64,000 bases of DNA from Pezicula radicicola (lineage: Eukaryota; Ascomycota; Leotiomycetes; Helotiales; Dermateaceae). The position numbers and the translations under genes are program-made. The notes beneath the pieces were generated by a model. The model had not been told where the DNA came from. It searched no databases and saw only the letters and a list, made by a program, of their open reading frames with translations. The stretch spans positions 1,106,742 to 1,170,741 of the forward strand of contig PDUO01000014.1 in assembly GCA_003008705.1 (NCBI GenBank), given 5' to 3'. This document shows, piece by piece, positions 30,505 through 43,146 of the stretch. How positions within the stretch are numbered: position 1 is the stretch's first letter; each line of letters starts with the position of its first letter.

Positions 30505-33500
30505 TCAGGCACTGAATACCTCCATCCCGTTCCCAGCCACCAGTATCTTTCCATCCTTCAACACAGCCATGTCGCCAACATCTGCAATCGAAGTGAAGAC
30601 GTCGCCTTGTTTCGACACTGCGACTACTGTTGTGTTATCAACATCCAGTCTCCATTCCCTCACTCGTTGGTCGTTCCCGGTGCTTACAATCCTCATCTCT
30701 TTGCCAATCTGAGGAATTATGCACAGCCCAGTGATTGCTGCCGCATGTGCAGACTTTATCAGCGATCTACTTGAGATGGAGCTCGAAGTGTCCAACATCA
30801 TGAAGAGCGTGATGCCGAGGGCGTTATCGTCACCCCCTGTTGCGACGAGTGTATATCTAATGTTAGGTTGATTAGCTTCTGACCGTCAACTCTCATAAAA
30901 AAATTTAAAACTTGAGACTATTGTTCCTCTCAGAGGCCCCCATTATTAACTCAAATTTAGCCTTTTCTAAGAAAGGGTTTCGGAAACATCGGAGGCTTAC
31001 GTCTTGTCCAACGGGCACACGATGTCGAGGCTTTTGATGGCATTTTGGTGAATTTTCTGAATTGAGACGAGTGCATATTCTCCTAAGGTCACCTCATCTA
31101 ATTCGATAGTTTGGTTAGCAAGATTGCACGAGAAGCCACTGTGGCCCAACTTAGTAAACGAGAGGCGTCGAATATTTCAGCCATCGACCTCTAGCTCCCT
31201 AGCCAATGGTTTCGACCGTAAATAATTCCACTGAACGGTAGAAACTTACTAGTTTTAGCGATCCATAAGGCAAGCTTTCCATCTGTAGCTGCCGTCAACA
31301 CTGTTGCTTCGCTAGAAGAGGTGGAAACATGTCGTATTTTCGTGAGGCAGGATGAAGTGTATCTTCCTCTAGCAAGGCAATGGAACCCTTCAGCTTTAGA
31401 GTATCTATATGACCGGAATGTAGAGTCGGAATATGCCAGACTAATCTGCAGAGTAAGCGTGGAACCTGTTTCCTTCCCCATTACCGAACCTGTCACAATG
31501 TCGCTTCTGCGGTCTGTGGAGTTGGGCATATGCGAGATATCGAAACTCATGATTCTGAGATCCTGCTCTTCGCTGGGATCTGGGCAGCTTGCTTCACAAA
31601 CGACACCAACGCCGAATCCAGGAATCGGAATAACTGCCCAAACGAAGAATTCCTCGTTTCCACCACTGCTAAAGAGGTATTTTGAGTCATACCATTGAAC
31701 TTGCTGGATACCCGCTGTGTGTTTCTTTAAAACGGCAAGAGCTTGGAAGCACTTGGAGAGAGGACTTTCCCCCTCACAGTACTTCCAGATTCTGATGGTT
31801 GTATCTTCGGCTCCAGTTGCTACCAAGGTCTTGTCAGGAGATACAGCGCAGGTTTTGATTTCCCTGCCATGGCCGCCTGCTTTGACGGTGTTGTGGGAAA
31901 TCTCCCTCTTTGAATAAAGGCACAGCTCTGAGGCTTTGGTATACACAAAATGCCCGCCTCTTCCTGATGACAACAAAGGAGAATACGCATAACTTCTGTG
32001 CGCTCCACCACACTCGATGCTTACAATTTCGCATTGCTTTGCTTCGTTCCAAACTACGAAGTTCTTACTCCGAAAGCCATAAAGCAAAAGATCCTTGTTA
32101 TCGAACCACGCTGCTTCGATCATGGGTCCAAAGGGCGGCGAGCTATTATGAATGGGTCTTAAAGATATCCTCGGCCCTTCACCCTCAAGCGAAATCGCAA
32201 CTATAGAGAACGTACCATCTCGAGCAGTTGTCAGCAAATTTTGGGGTTGAGTTGACGAAGTACGAGATTCAGTTAGATCAACAATAGACGTGATCGCGTC
32301 GCCGTGGAGACATGGCCACACACCCACGCACTCATCTGATCGGCTGTAAATAGCAATGGAGCCACTTCTTGAGCCTAATAGCAGAAGATTCCCCGTGATA
32401 ATAACAGCACTTTTCACGACGAACTTCTCTGGAAGTACTATGGTCCGCGACCGGACTTGGTAGCCCCCTGCAGGAGGAGGTTTTAAAGGAATGATAGTAG
32501 CACTTCCATTCCCCAGAGTTGTGATCAACAAATCCAGTGACTTATTCTCCTGTGAACATAGAGGGAATATATCCGCCACTTTCCCAGCTACATCCGTAAC
32601 ATGAACTAAATCAGATCCTGGGATGGTTTCCGCAGTCGCCGGTACTGCTTCGTACATATAAACCGCGTTCGTCCCTGCTAGGAAACAGAGGCCAAGTAGC
32701 GGAAGTCCCTTCACAATAGAATATGCCTTGAGGGACAGAGATTCAGCAGGGTTAAGAAACATTTCTCGCCACTGTATTGACCGGCCGATATGACCAAGGA
32801 GCACCCGCCCAAATGTCGTAGTGACCAGCAAGTCATTCTCCGACACAAAGGCGTATCGACTGAAGACGTCCCTGGGAGCTTTCTTAGGCTTTGACATCTG
32901 TGTCTTGATGGTTTTTACTTCGACTCCAATAGTCTCGGAAATAGTTATAGCTTTCGGGTGTGCTTCTTCCTGGACAGCCTGCAGTATTGATTAGCAAAAA
33001 GCTACGGATAAAATACTCCAAGATTAAGAAAATTGGCGTCTTGCAATGCTGTATTGTCAAGACACATTTTGCTCGACCGTCCCTTTAACTCAGTAGTTCA
33101 ACTCATACAGTTCGGAAAAATGGAAGACAAATCTTACATCTTGGGGCACTTCTACATCCGGAGATTTGGAGGTAGTTGTGCAATTGGCCACATTTGCAGA
33201 TAAAGATTCCAGTATGGAGTCGAGGTCCCATGCCGCCATTTGCGAATCGTCCACCGCACTATTCTCGTCCTGCACCTGCTCAGCTAGTAGCCGCTTCATG
33301 GGCATAGTGGCCGAGTGATTCCCAGTGATTATGCCCGAGATTTCTACAAGGTCCGGGAGCCTATAAAGGGAAATTTTTCCGTCAGCACCACCGGTGGCTA
33401 AATATTTACGGCTTGATTTGCTCTGAATAGCAGCTGAAAATATGTGTTTCCCACTATGAAAGGCGTATGTTTCCCTATGAGTCAGCTCTTTCCAAGAGTT

Positions 33501-34545
33501 GGCCAATTTCCACAGCTGAGTGGTAGCGTCTTCACCAAATGAAAGCAAATTTATCCCTGAGTTTCCATTGAGGTAGAACTTCACACCCCAAATTCGAGAC
33601 GAATGACCCATTGCCATTGCTAGGCACTTGCTAGTTGTCAAAGCATACCCGTCTCCATATCCAGTTTCCCGAGCTAGACTTGCCTCAAAATCTTTCCCTT
33701 CATCTCCAAAAGGGGTAACATGCGGTAAAGACAGGCCGTAGATATCCCAGACACGAATTGTACGGTCGTCGCTGCAACTTGCAAGGAGCCGTGTCTTCTT
33801 GCCATTTTGGTTGCCAATAATGGGAGATATTTGGACGCCAAATATGGAACCTTCATGGCCCGTCAAAGTGCAGAGCACATGATACCCATGGGGAACGAGC
33901 TGATCTCTGCGGACAGCACATCTCCAAATGATGATTTCACCGAAAACCGTGCCAGCAGCCACCAAGACTAGATTCTGGGATGCTTCCCATATTAAATGTG
34001 CAGAGTAAAGAATCGATCTTGATGGAGAAGAGAGTAGATTCAGCACTACTGACTTGCCTCGTCCAAGGCTTGCTTGGAGGACCGTGTTATGGGCAGTAAT
34101 CAGGATACAACATCTTCCAGAGGGCAAGATGATGGCATCAAGGATCCAATCCGGCGTCGAAGTAGACAGTGCTGTAATATCATTCACCTCAGCATTGGTA
34201 TTGGTATCTAGCAACTCCTTAATGGTCTGACTGGTTAATAGCGTCACACTTGGACCTCCCCAGACGACTACCCGAAGGCTGTCTTCAAACTCGGTGATGC
34301 TGGAGATTGCAATTCCGTGAATAGTCTGGGAGTCGAATACCTTCCACTGGCAGAGCAATGTTGAGGTTCTTGCGTCGAAGATCTTTAAATGGGCACCCTC
34401 TCCAGCGAAGAGTAGTTGTTCATTGTAAAATTCCAAGGCGGTCACGGGGTTCAACGTATGATCATGCTATTAAGTGTTGTTGTCAGTCAGTTAACTGGAG
34501 AGCAAGATAAAGTGAAGAGAAGATGGAACTAACCTGGACCGACAT
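30505..34545 (-). CDS. RTT10: WDR6/RTT10 (Trm734)-type WD40 protein
   Basis: Partner of the Trm7/FTSJ1 2'-O-methyltransferase that modifies the tRNA wobble position. It is known as WDR6 in animals and Rtt10/Trm734 in yeast. Five exons: 34545-34534 (12 bases, M-S-V-Q), 34466-33138, 32978-31250, 31097-31001 and 30856-30505 (1172 aa). The family start HDHTLNPVTALEFYNE follows the micro-exon. Many WD40 repeats are visible across both large exons, for example DDRTIRVWDIYG, GEDATTQLWKLA and AEDTTIRIWKYC. The end (STGNDQRVREWRLD, KDGKILVAGNGMEVF) matches the family C-terminus. The intron at 31249-31098 is 152 bases; shorter options hit stops, and the chosen acceptor restores LGEYALVSIQKIHQNAIK. It shares a 268-base promoter region with the SDR gene. 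Confidence 0.88.
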
Positions 34546-34813
34546 TTGAGGGCACTGAAGGAAGAAGAGAGGGACAGAATTTTATGCGCAGAATTGTGGA
34601 GTGTACTAAAGGGGCAAGATGCGTATATAAAAGCGGCGTGGCCTTTCTTGACTGACTGGTACCTGTAGTGGGGTCCCCCAATACAATAATAATACCTACC
34701 TAGTGACCACCTCGAACCATCTAGGTAGGTACAGTACTTAGGTATTCGACCCATCATCTACCCAACACATTGGCGCCAGAACACCAGATCCTCTCTGCAC
34801 AGTACCATGCAAC
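34546..34813. promoter_or_regulatory. Divergent promoter between RTT10/WDR6 and the SDR gene
   Basis: A 268-base gap between outward-facing starts. It contains TACCTACCTAG and CTAGGTAGGTAC, an imperfect inverted repeat around 34694-34730 that could form a hairpin or a paired binding site. Function is inferred from position. Confidence 0.45.
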
Positions 34814-35717
34814 ATGTCCCGCAAACCACCTCTACCATCCTATCTCTCCATGCTCTTTGGTCTCGATGGTAAGACCGCGCTGGTTACTGGGGGCACGCGT
34901 GGAATTGGCAGACAAATTGCATTGGCTTTGTGTGTCCAAGAATCAACTTGAACCCGCCTTCAGCTAATGCTAATGTATTGTCAAACTTAGAGCACAAGCG
35001 GGCGCCGATATCATTCTTCTAGTGCGAGATCCAGCTTCAATCAATGTCATGAATACTCTTGTCCTTATCCAATCTTTTGGCCGGGAGTGCCAAACACATA
35101 CCTGTGACCTGTCTCAACGGGATGAAGTCCTCGATGTCGTTCCTGAGTTACGCCGACTTGCGCTTCATGTCGATGTCTTTGTTCATTGTGCTGGCTTGCA
35201 GCATCGCTGTGCCGCAGAGGATTTTCCTGATGACAAGTGGGACGATATATTATCTGTGAACCTCACTTCCGGCTTCCTGCTCAGTCGCGAATTGGCAAAA
35301 GATTGGCTTGAAAATGAGCTGAACGGGTACGCCAAATCACCAGCGGAGGATCAGCAAGGAATGAAAAAGAAGATCTTGATGGTTGCAAGCATGATGACTT
35401 TCACAGGAGGTGTGGAGATTCCAGCATATGCCGCAAGCAAAGGCGCGGTTGGGCAATTGACGAAGGCTCTTAATAATGAGTGGATGAGTAAAGGCATCAA
35501 CGTGAATGCAATTGCACCGGGCTATATTGAGACAGAGTTGACCGCTGCACTAAAAGACGGCGGCGAGAAGGAGAGAAATATACTAGAGAGAATACCAGCT
35601 GGTCGGTGGGGGCAACCATATGATCTAGCTGGTGCCGTCATCTACCTTTGTTCAAAAGCTGGGGACTATGTTGGAGGAGAGGTCCATGCTGTCGATGGGG
35701 GCTTCCTGGCCCGATGA
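34814..35717 (+). CDS. Short-chain dehydrogenase/reductase (KduD-like)
   Basis: Classical SDR oxidoreductase using NAD(P)H. Exon 1 (34814-34929) and exon 2 (34991-35717) are joined by a 61-base phase-2 intron (280 aa). The cofactor motif TGGTRGIG is at about residues 25-32. The catalytic YxxxK is YAASK at 185-189, preceded by the strand with catalytic Ser (MVASMMTF). The segment [13 protein letters not shown] follows, and the C-terminus [14 protein letters not shown] is typical of the family. Overall pattern is closest to 2-deoxy-D-gluconate 3-dehydrogenase/gluconate 5-dehydrogenase-like SDRs, but SDR substrate calls from sequence are unreliable. A second ATG at 34807 is in another frame. It diverges from WDR6. 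Confidence 0.87.
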
Positions 35718-36484
35718 TCCAAAATCTGGAGGGGCGTGTCCCTTCTGCTGAGGAACTCAGAACACAACTGATTTGCGTTAAATGCTGTGATTTCAATGCT
35801 ATGAAAAAGAGTCATTGGGCTCGAACAAGAGCACGTCTTGAGACCAATATGCTCGGCGCTCGGTTATGAAAGCAAATAAGAGGCCCACTTTAAAGCTGGG
35901 AAGAGTTGTTCTTGTTGTTGTTAAGTTCTACTGTATTGTAATGGAATTAATCCTAGTAAGCACGTATTGATAAGTATTACTTGTTAAGGGCAACTCATGG
36001 TGGGTATGGATGTTGACCTCGTGTTGTTTTTATTATTTTAATACAGGAGTTCAAAGGTGATCGGACCATCTTTACAGTAGAAAGTTTCGTACCTCTCGTA
36101 CACAAGGCACATATCAGTTCCTAAGGCTTCAAATATAGAGGTTCAAAGCACCTTTTTGAGGAGTTATCAATGCCCGAATGCCGATCTCTGCGCGGCACTT
36201 GATTTTAAGAAGGAGCTCCCAAAGATGGCACCATTACTAACCATGTACCATGCCTGTCCCACACTACTCTGATAAGAACACTGGAACAGGAAGGACGAAT
36301 CAAGAGTGATGATGATGCAAACGAAAGTTCATTTGCAATCCCTGCACCCGATTCGAGGTAAATACAAAAAGGCATGGGAATAATGCAAACGACATCAAGT
36401 TGCCCCTCACTTCATACACTCTTTGGCGTCTTTGAGCCTTATTATTGTAGTCCTTAGGTTTTGCGATCAGTTGGCTTCTCCAAA
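35718..36484. other. Intergenic region between the SDR and carboxypeptidase genes
   Basis: 767 bases holding the SDR 3' flank and the carboxypeptidase promoter. No supportable gene. Nothing repeat-like was recognised. Confidence 0.45.
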
Positions 36485-38706
36485 ATGCGTATTTCTTTTC
36501 TTGTCTTGTTGCTAGTTACATCTGTAACTAGTGCGCTTGAGAGTCCTCATGAAAAAGCTGCGAGGCTCGTCAAGAAATCCAACAAGCCGACACCTCTCTT
36601 AACAAAGAACGCAGTTAAGGCGAGGTCTACTTCCAAGTACCTGACCAATGCAACAGCTCGTATGAAACATTCTTGGTTTTTTTTTGGGGTTTTTTACCAT
36701 ATGCACTTACTGACTTGGTCTAGCATTTGCGGTCAATGGCAGTGCTCTCCCAGACGTTAACTTCAATATTGGGTACTGATGAAGAAATTCCATCTCCTTT
36801 GTAAATCCAGAGTACAGCTACTAACTTTCACGAAGAGAAAGTTACGCTGGTACCCTCAGCATTTCGCCCAATTCCACAGACCCCAACAGATTGTGGTTCT
36901 GGTTCTTCCCATCTGAAAATCCGTTGGCATCTGATGAGATAGTGATTTGGCTCAATGGAGGACCCGGTTGCAGCAGTTTAGACGGACTTCTACAAGAGAA
37001 TGGACCGTTCTTATGGCAGTCTGGAACTTATGAGGTATACCATATCCTTCGAAGACTTCTTGGACTCGCGGCTAATACACGATTTCAAGCCTGTGGCTAA
37101 TCCATATTCTTGGGTAAACCTGACCAACATGATCTGGATTGATCAGCCTGTATCCACTGGCTTCAGCCCTGGAAACATTACAGTTAACGATGAGAATGAT
37201 GTAGCAACAGACTTCAAAGGATTCTGGAAGAACTTTTTTGATACTTTCGGTCTCCATGGATCCAAAGTTTATATTACTGGTGAGAGCTACGCTGGACAAT
37301 ATATCCCGTATATTGCCAGTAGCATGTTGGACGAAGAAGATACCGAATATTTTAACGTGAAGGGTATCCAAATCAATGACCCTTCGATCAATGAAGATGA
37401 TACTCTTCTGCAAGGTAATCAAACATAGCTCCTACGTTTAAGACTCTTCTAACTTTATTCAAAGCCCCTGTTGTTCCGGCCCTGCTCTATTACAATAACG
37501 TCATAAATCTCAACGAATCGTTCTTGACACAAATCACCGCCCAGGCTGATGAGTGCGGATTCACGGATTTCTTCAACACATACACTACTGCATTTCCACC
37601 ACCTGGGGTACGTACCTGTTCGAGTCTTAGTGTTCAATGTCGTGCAGAATTTATATCAAATCTACTGTGGACATGTCTCAAGTCCCCATTTGCTTTCTTT
37701 CTCCTTCCCTCTGGCGGATCATACTGACTTCGATGATTTTATAGCCTATCCCAGCTGCCCCAAGTAGCTCTGCACCGGGATGCGATCTATACGTAAGTAT
37801 CAGAGTTCGAATGTAATAAACAGATACTGACTTGTATTTCAAGGATGCTATTTATGAAGCCGCTTATTTTGTCAATCCCGTGAGTGCAGCGCTTCATACT
37901 CGTTTTTCAAACTCTCTTTGCCCAGTATACTAAATTTGCCTCCTCATAGTGCTTTAATATCTACCACCTAACAGATTTCTGCCCCTTTCTCTGGGACGAA
38001 TTAGGTTTCCCCTCACTAGGAGTTGGACCAAATAACTATTTCAACCGCTCAGACGTTCAAGCAGCAATACACGCACCACCAACCGACTACTTCATCTGCT
38101 CAGGCGGAAGTAACCTGTTCCCCAACGGCGATCAATCTATTCCATCAGCACTCGGACCTCTTCCATCCGTCATCGAACGTACCAATAATACAATAATCGG
38201 ACATGGAATGCTCGATTTCTTACTCTTTGCTAACGGCTCCTTGATTACTATTCAGAATATGACCTGGAACGGACTTCAGGGCTTCCAAACACAACCAAGT
38301 GTTGAGAAGAATTTCTTCGTTCCGTATCATGAGTCTATTGGTGAGATCTTGGATTATGTCAATGGTGCGGACCCACACGCACCTGCTTTTACGGATACGG
38401 CTGGTGCTGGCTTTCAGGGTGTTACCCATACTGAAAGAGGGCTGACCTTTGTGACTGTGGATCTTGCTGGACATGAAATTCCTCAATAGTAAGTTATTGA
38501 CTTGCCATACCAGTGGAGAGAGACGGCGTTGACAAGGATTGTAGTGTTCCAGGGGCGGCATACCGCCAATTGGAGTTTCTATTGGGAAGAATAGACAGTT
38601 TGGAGCAACGAGGAGATTACACGACGGGCGTAAGTTACTTTCCCCTCCTAGTACGGACTAGACTAATTCTAGAATTTTATAGCCTCAAGGTAATTACACA
38701 CGGTAA
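36485..38706 (+). CDS. Secreted serine carboxypeptidase, family S10, ten exons
   Basis: Acid-type carboxypeptidase that trims C-terminal residues of peptides. The signal peptide is [17 protein letters not shown]. Exons are 36485-36659, 36724-36772, 36836-37034, 37090-37414, 37465-37607, 37745-37792, 37844-37879, 37950-38488, 38545-38629 and 38683-38706 (540 aa); phases agree throughout. The substrate-binding motif [11 protein letters not shown] is present. The nucleophile is Ser of GESYAG (about 207), with Asp at about 414 in GHGMLDF and His at about 500 in LAGHEIPQY. The Tyr of HEIPQY and the following VPGAAYRQ are assembled across intron 8. Several Asn-X-Ser/Thr sites suggest glycosylation. 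Exons 6 and 7 are only 48 and 36 bases. Likely role is extracellular or vacuolar protein degradation. Confidence 0.9.
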
Positions 38707-40533
38707 GGTCATAAACGAGCACAATGGCTCTTTTCACCCAGAGAAATTTGGTCAGAAAGTAAAGAGTTAGACGTGATATGACACGAAAAGGATGTAGATA
38801 ACGCAAATATTTGGCTGTATTCAATTCTTAATGTATATATTTGGAAGTTTTAAAGGACGGAAGCATTCTTTTAATTCACATTGTGAGGTTTAGCCGCTAC
38901 CTTTATGAACAACACAGATAATTTTCAAAGGTCGGAGTTTTTCTTGAGTTGTTCCGAGCAATTGCTTGATATCGCATCTAGAAGCCATTCCGACATAGAT
39001 ATTTTCCTCTATCCTGTCATTTTACCCATGTATAATAATTGTTGCATTGTACTTCTATGCTATTTATCAGAAGTATATACTTGCTCTTGCAAAGATTGAA
39101 TTGGCTGATCAATCCAAGAGTCTAAGCAAGTGAATAAAGACTTGATACTCTTGCAGACCAATTTAACAACAGAATAAAACATTCGATCAAAGTTACCAGT
39201 TATTTTGAAACCAATAGTGAATTGTAGCCAAGCAGTCCCAAATATCCTCCAGAAAACCAAGTTAATAAAATGATGCAAAGTAATAAAGTAAACCTTCTTA
39301 TTAATATTCCTAATATTGAGTTACGACTTATTTATCAGATATGTAGATTGCGATCTCACAGACAGTCATTGATCTAAAGTCAGCAGGCAAAAAAGAACGG
39401 ATCTGTTAATTCCAGGCCCTTTTTTTTCGTTGACTCCTATGCTAGCATTATGTTATATAGCCTTGTTTTCAGTCAAGATAGACTCTACCCCTATATTGCT
39501 TTATAGCATCTAGTCTATAGAATGTAGGTACTGTTATGTACCTAACTATCCGATTTGAGTAATGGCCTATTAACCCTCGATCACCTTGAATATATGGCAT
39601 ATGGAGAAAGTGTAGAATGCGGTGAAAATCATGAATGAAGGCTTGATTGCTTGCCCCCATTAGGTGGGAGGAAGCCTAGGCTTATATATTAAAGGAGAGG
39701 CACCCAGAATGGGCCCAAATCCATACAAAATGCGGCATTTAAGGTGCCATTTCATTAACGTAAAAATGGTGCCATACTGGCCCAGAATGGTCGGAATTAA
39801 TCTGCGATTTCGGAGGGATCGGCGGGCGCCAGGGCCACCAGAAATGAAGATATACTTTAAACACGTGATTGCAGGCCGACATGGCCTTTATTAGCTTCAT
39901 TAAGGAACGAAGCTTCTATTTGCTAGCAATTTTAGCAGTGTTTAGATAGCAGAGGTTAAATACAGTGCTAGCATAGGAATTAACGGGGAAATGGCCTGGA
40001 ATTAGCAGACCCCAAAAAGAAACAGGGGAATAAAATTTGGCTGGGTAAGCGAGATCTAATAGCATGAACTAAGTTATAAATAGTGGATGAACAGAGCAGG
40101 GCAAAGCTTCAAATGACCTATATCGGGGTTCATTTTAGAATACATTGCAGTTTATAGTTACAAGTAGGAGAGTGAGGAATCCCCTACTACGCCTATAGGT
40201 GCACAAATCTACTACTTAGCAGGAAGTCGCCTAATTACAACCATATTATTCTTTCCTTGCCCTCCACCGAGCTGTGTGATTCGGCGCAGGTATAGAATTT
40301 AGTACGCGAAGTGGTTGTCGGAATCGAAGGCAATCTCCACTCGGTGAAAGAGACGATCAAAAAACAGCGAGCAAGAGTAGCAATAGGGACTAAAAGGCCT
40401 CAAGTGATGGGAAGTAATGATCATCATTAGAATGTGCTATGTAGGTACCACTTGTATAAGTTGGGGTAGTGCGCTTTTTTTTGGAGTGCTAGTATTTTGT
40501 AACGGCATGGAGCCCTACTCAACATGATGCATC
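38707..40533. other. Long gene-poor region, partly AT-rich
   Basis: About 1.8 kb between the convergent carboxypeptidase and GPI14 genes. Short frames such as 39664-39894 have no domain. The stretch 39400-40200 mixes AT-rich DNA with a GC-richer patch (about 39780-39860) and looks like old repeat DNA. I found no terminal repeats, transposase motif or tRNA. Confidence 0.4.
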
Positions 40534-41901
40534 TTATTCCAATTGGGCTGCCTTTGAAGAGGGTGACCCAATGTCTGAAACAATGATGCCCAGAATCCAG
40601 GTGTTGCTTAGAAAGAACAAACTGCTTGCAACCCAGAGACCAGGCACAAAAGTGCTTTGGCCCAAGAATTCCAATTGAAAGGCCTGTTGTAACCATAAGC
40701 CTTGGGTCACAACCCATATAGCCACTGCTGTCAGACCAAGATAAGGCCGAGCTAGAAGTGATGAGGTCGGAAGGTAGAATGGGAGAAAAACCATGTACCA
40801 GAGAAAGTACTACCGCCATTAGTACAATGCTAACAGTTTGAGAAGAGACGGAACACACCTGGCTTGTACAAACTTTGTTGAACGTGACAAAGGCGAATGT
40901 CTGCGCAAGCATAGTTGATGGCAAGTCCTTCTTGGCAAGGAGAAGAGGGAGGGCAAAGGCTGAGAGGAATAGCTGTGGCAAGAAGGCCAAGGACTCCAGA
41001 TGCATAATGGAAGTCCCTGGGGCCGACGAATTTAAGTAAAGGAGGGTATTGTATGGCGAGAAGTTATGTCGATGGTCGATGCGTGTGACATGGTGTAGAT
41101 AAGTGTGTTGAAGGAAAGGCCAACCGTAACTTCAGAATTGTTAGTTAGCATGGCTGACATCACCCAACGTGGAAATAATACTCACATAGAATACATGACA
41201 GTATTCAAGAGCATAAAAGTCAGCAGACTAGTCACAGTAATTCTAATCCGATCCCGATTCAGGAAAGCTCTAGCTTTGCTTAGAAGATCTTCGTTTGGCT
41301 TGATCTTTGAACTATCTGGCCTATCCACGTGGTTTTGGTCGAGCCACCAGATGATTGATGGAGCGTAGATGAAAGGATAGATCTTGAAATGAACACCGAA
41401 TCCAAGCAATACACCAGCAAGAGAAATCCTCCTCTGCATAATTGCCCATAGCAAAGCAACAACCATGACTCCCAGAAGACCTTCAGAGCTGCCACGGGTA
41501 CTGATGGTAGCCACCATGGGATTCAATAGCCAGATGCTGGCAAATTTCAAAGCCCGCTCGACGGACATCTTTTTGGAGCTCTGGAGCACCAGAACGATTA
41601 GCCAGCCAGCGACGATGTCGCCTGTAGCGAAAAGAAGTTTGCCGAAAGAGAACCAAGCGGTTGACCATGCTGTCGGCCATAGCATCCATGCTAGTAATGG
41701 CGTGTACCGATATGTTTCGCGGTCATATGGTGACTGTCCATGAGCTGTGTACCGGGCTGCATCGGTGAAGACATAATAATCGATGTCTGTGTACTTCACA
41801 GGAGAATTTGCATCTTGCCATAGGCCGTAAAAGAAGAGGCCAACTCTCAAAGCTACTGCCGAGGAGAAGACCAGGAAAGGACTGGAAAAGAATTTCGACA
41901 T
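40534..41901 (-). CDS. GPI14: GPI mannosyltransferase 1 (PIG-M type)
   Basis: ER membrane enzyme that adds the first, alpha-1,4-linked mannose to the GPI anchor precursor from dolichol-phosphate-mannose. Exons are 41901-41186, 41129-40859 and 40809-40534 (420 aa). The start MSKFFSSPFLVFSSAVALR is a signal anchor. The luminal DxD motif is in YTDIDYYVFTDAARY. Conserved blocks include SPYDRETYRYTPLLAW, NPMVATISTRGSSEG, FGVHFKIYPFIYAPS, the IDHRHNFSPYN segment after intron 1 and TSQYFLWYMVFLPFYLP across intron 2. About ten hydrophobic segments fit the multi-pass topology. It diverges from the TRAX gene with 276 bases between the starts. Confidence 0.93.
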
Positions 41902-42177
41902 GACCAGTAGTAGTAAGTCTGTGTGATCAAAAGATTTGGAATAAAAAAAAGATGCTATTCTATTCAGCGCAATGGTTCATCCAACGGGAAACACTCCATC
42001 TGATGTGAGGTGTGTGTGTGAGGTTTAGTTAGTTAGGTAGTGCCTTCTTGTTCTTGTTCAGGGTCAGTTCAGGTTCCCCCTGACTTCCAGAGTCAAGCTT
42101 TTTCTAGCGGCCGCCTGTGTCAACAACCCTGCCCTGCAACAAAAGCTCGTTGCTAGACGACCTCTCCACTCCGTGTA
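41902..42177. promoter_or_regulatory. Divergent promoter between GPI14 and the TRAX gene
   Basis: A 276-base non-coding gap between outward-facing start codons. It holds a short GTGTGTGTG run near 42012, a NotI-like GCGGCCGC near 42109, and a pyrimidine-rich stretch before the TRAX start. Promoter function is inferred from position. Confidence 0.45.
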
Positions 42178-43146
42178 ATGGATAATCAGAAGGAATTGGC
42201 TGAGAGATCAAAAGAGATGCCCAGCGTTAAAAGAGGTCATGACGGAGTCGAGAAGGAGGTCAAGTCGAGCACCGTCTCACCCTTCATGCCCATGTTTGAG
42301 GCCTTTCGTGACGAGCTTGATGAACACCACGACCGACGAGAACGCATCATAAAAGCGTCGCGGGATATTACTGCTGCAAGCAAGAAGATGTAGGTTCCCG
42401 TGGTGTCTGTTCACACACACATCACCTATTTTTCTTGTTGGCCACTATACTAACTAGCTCTTCATAGCATTTTTGCCCTCCAACGGTAGGCGTCACGTGT
42501 GTCATTCATTCTATCAGTTCCTGCTGATAAGTCCAGAGTCCGAAGTCTCAAGAGCGATATACCAGCAAAGATTGCATCCGAGGCAGCTGTCAAGATGGAA
42601 GCAATGCAAAAACAGTTTCTTGTCATAGCCCCAGACTTGGTCGGAATCAATGCTTGGCGCTACCAGCGACAAATCTCCGGGGGTATTCAAGAGTACATGG
42701 AAGCAGTTTCTTTTGAGCACTACCTTCGGCACCAGTCGCTCATCACATTGGATGAAGCTGCAGCATCTATAGGAGGCGGAATTGCGTTGACTGGAGATGA
42801 TTATGTCTTGGGGATCTTCGACTTGGTGGGAGAGCTGATGCGCTTTGCAATCACGACAATGGCTACAAACGGTTCACTTCCTGGATCAAAAGATGGAGAG
42901 TTTGGGCAGGAGAGGACCATTTTGATGGACTTGAGGTTGTTAAGAACATATTTCGAAGCTCTAGATACGACGTCGTGTGGGGGGACGGGCCTGGGGAAGG
43001 ATGTGGAGAAGAAGATGGAGGTGATGAAGACTTGTGTGGAGAAGGTTGAAACAGCGGTGTATGGTATGATGATTCGAGGAAGAGAGAGGCCCAGGGGATG
43101 GGTTCCCGAACTCACTGATGATAGACCTCATGTTGAGAGTTATTGA
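42178..43146 (+). CDS. Translin-associated factor X (translin family)
   Basis: TRAX partners translin in the RNA-processing complex known as C3PO in animals. Exons are 42178-42389, 42468-42485 and 42537-43146 (279 aa). The middle exon is only 18 bases, and frame continuity needs it (SKKIIFALQR then VRSLKSDIPAKI). The helical translin fold is recognisable: FEAFRDELDEHHDRRERIIKASRDIT, INAWRYQRQISGGIQEYMEA, YVLGIFDLVGELMRFAIT and the C-terminal KKMEVMKTCVEKVE. The Glu pair EAVSFEHYL and the Asp in GDDYVLGIFDLVGEL lie where TRAX carries its metal-dependent RNase residues, but I have not verified each position. It is longer than translin itself, which favours TRAX. Confidence 0.85.

Noticed and set aside
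31098..31249. Shorter intron options in WDR6 (acceptors near 31185-31200)
   Set aside because: All lead to early stop codons; only the acceptor before 31097 restores the conserved C-terminal repeats.
37640..37727. Alternative exon in the carboxypeptidase after the acceptor-like TGCAG near 37648
   Set aside because: The family sequence runs directly from PPPG to PIPAAP with intron 37608-37744; the extra exon would break the alignment.
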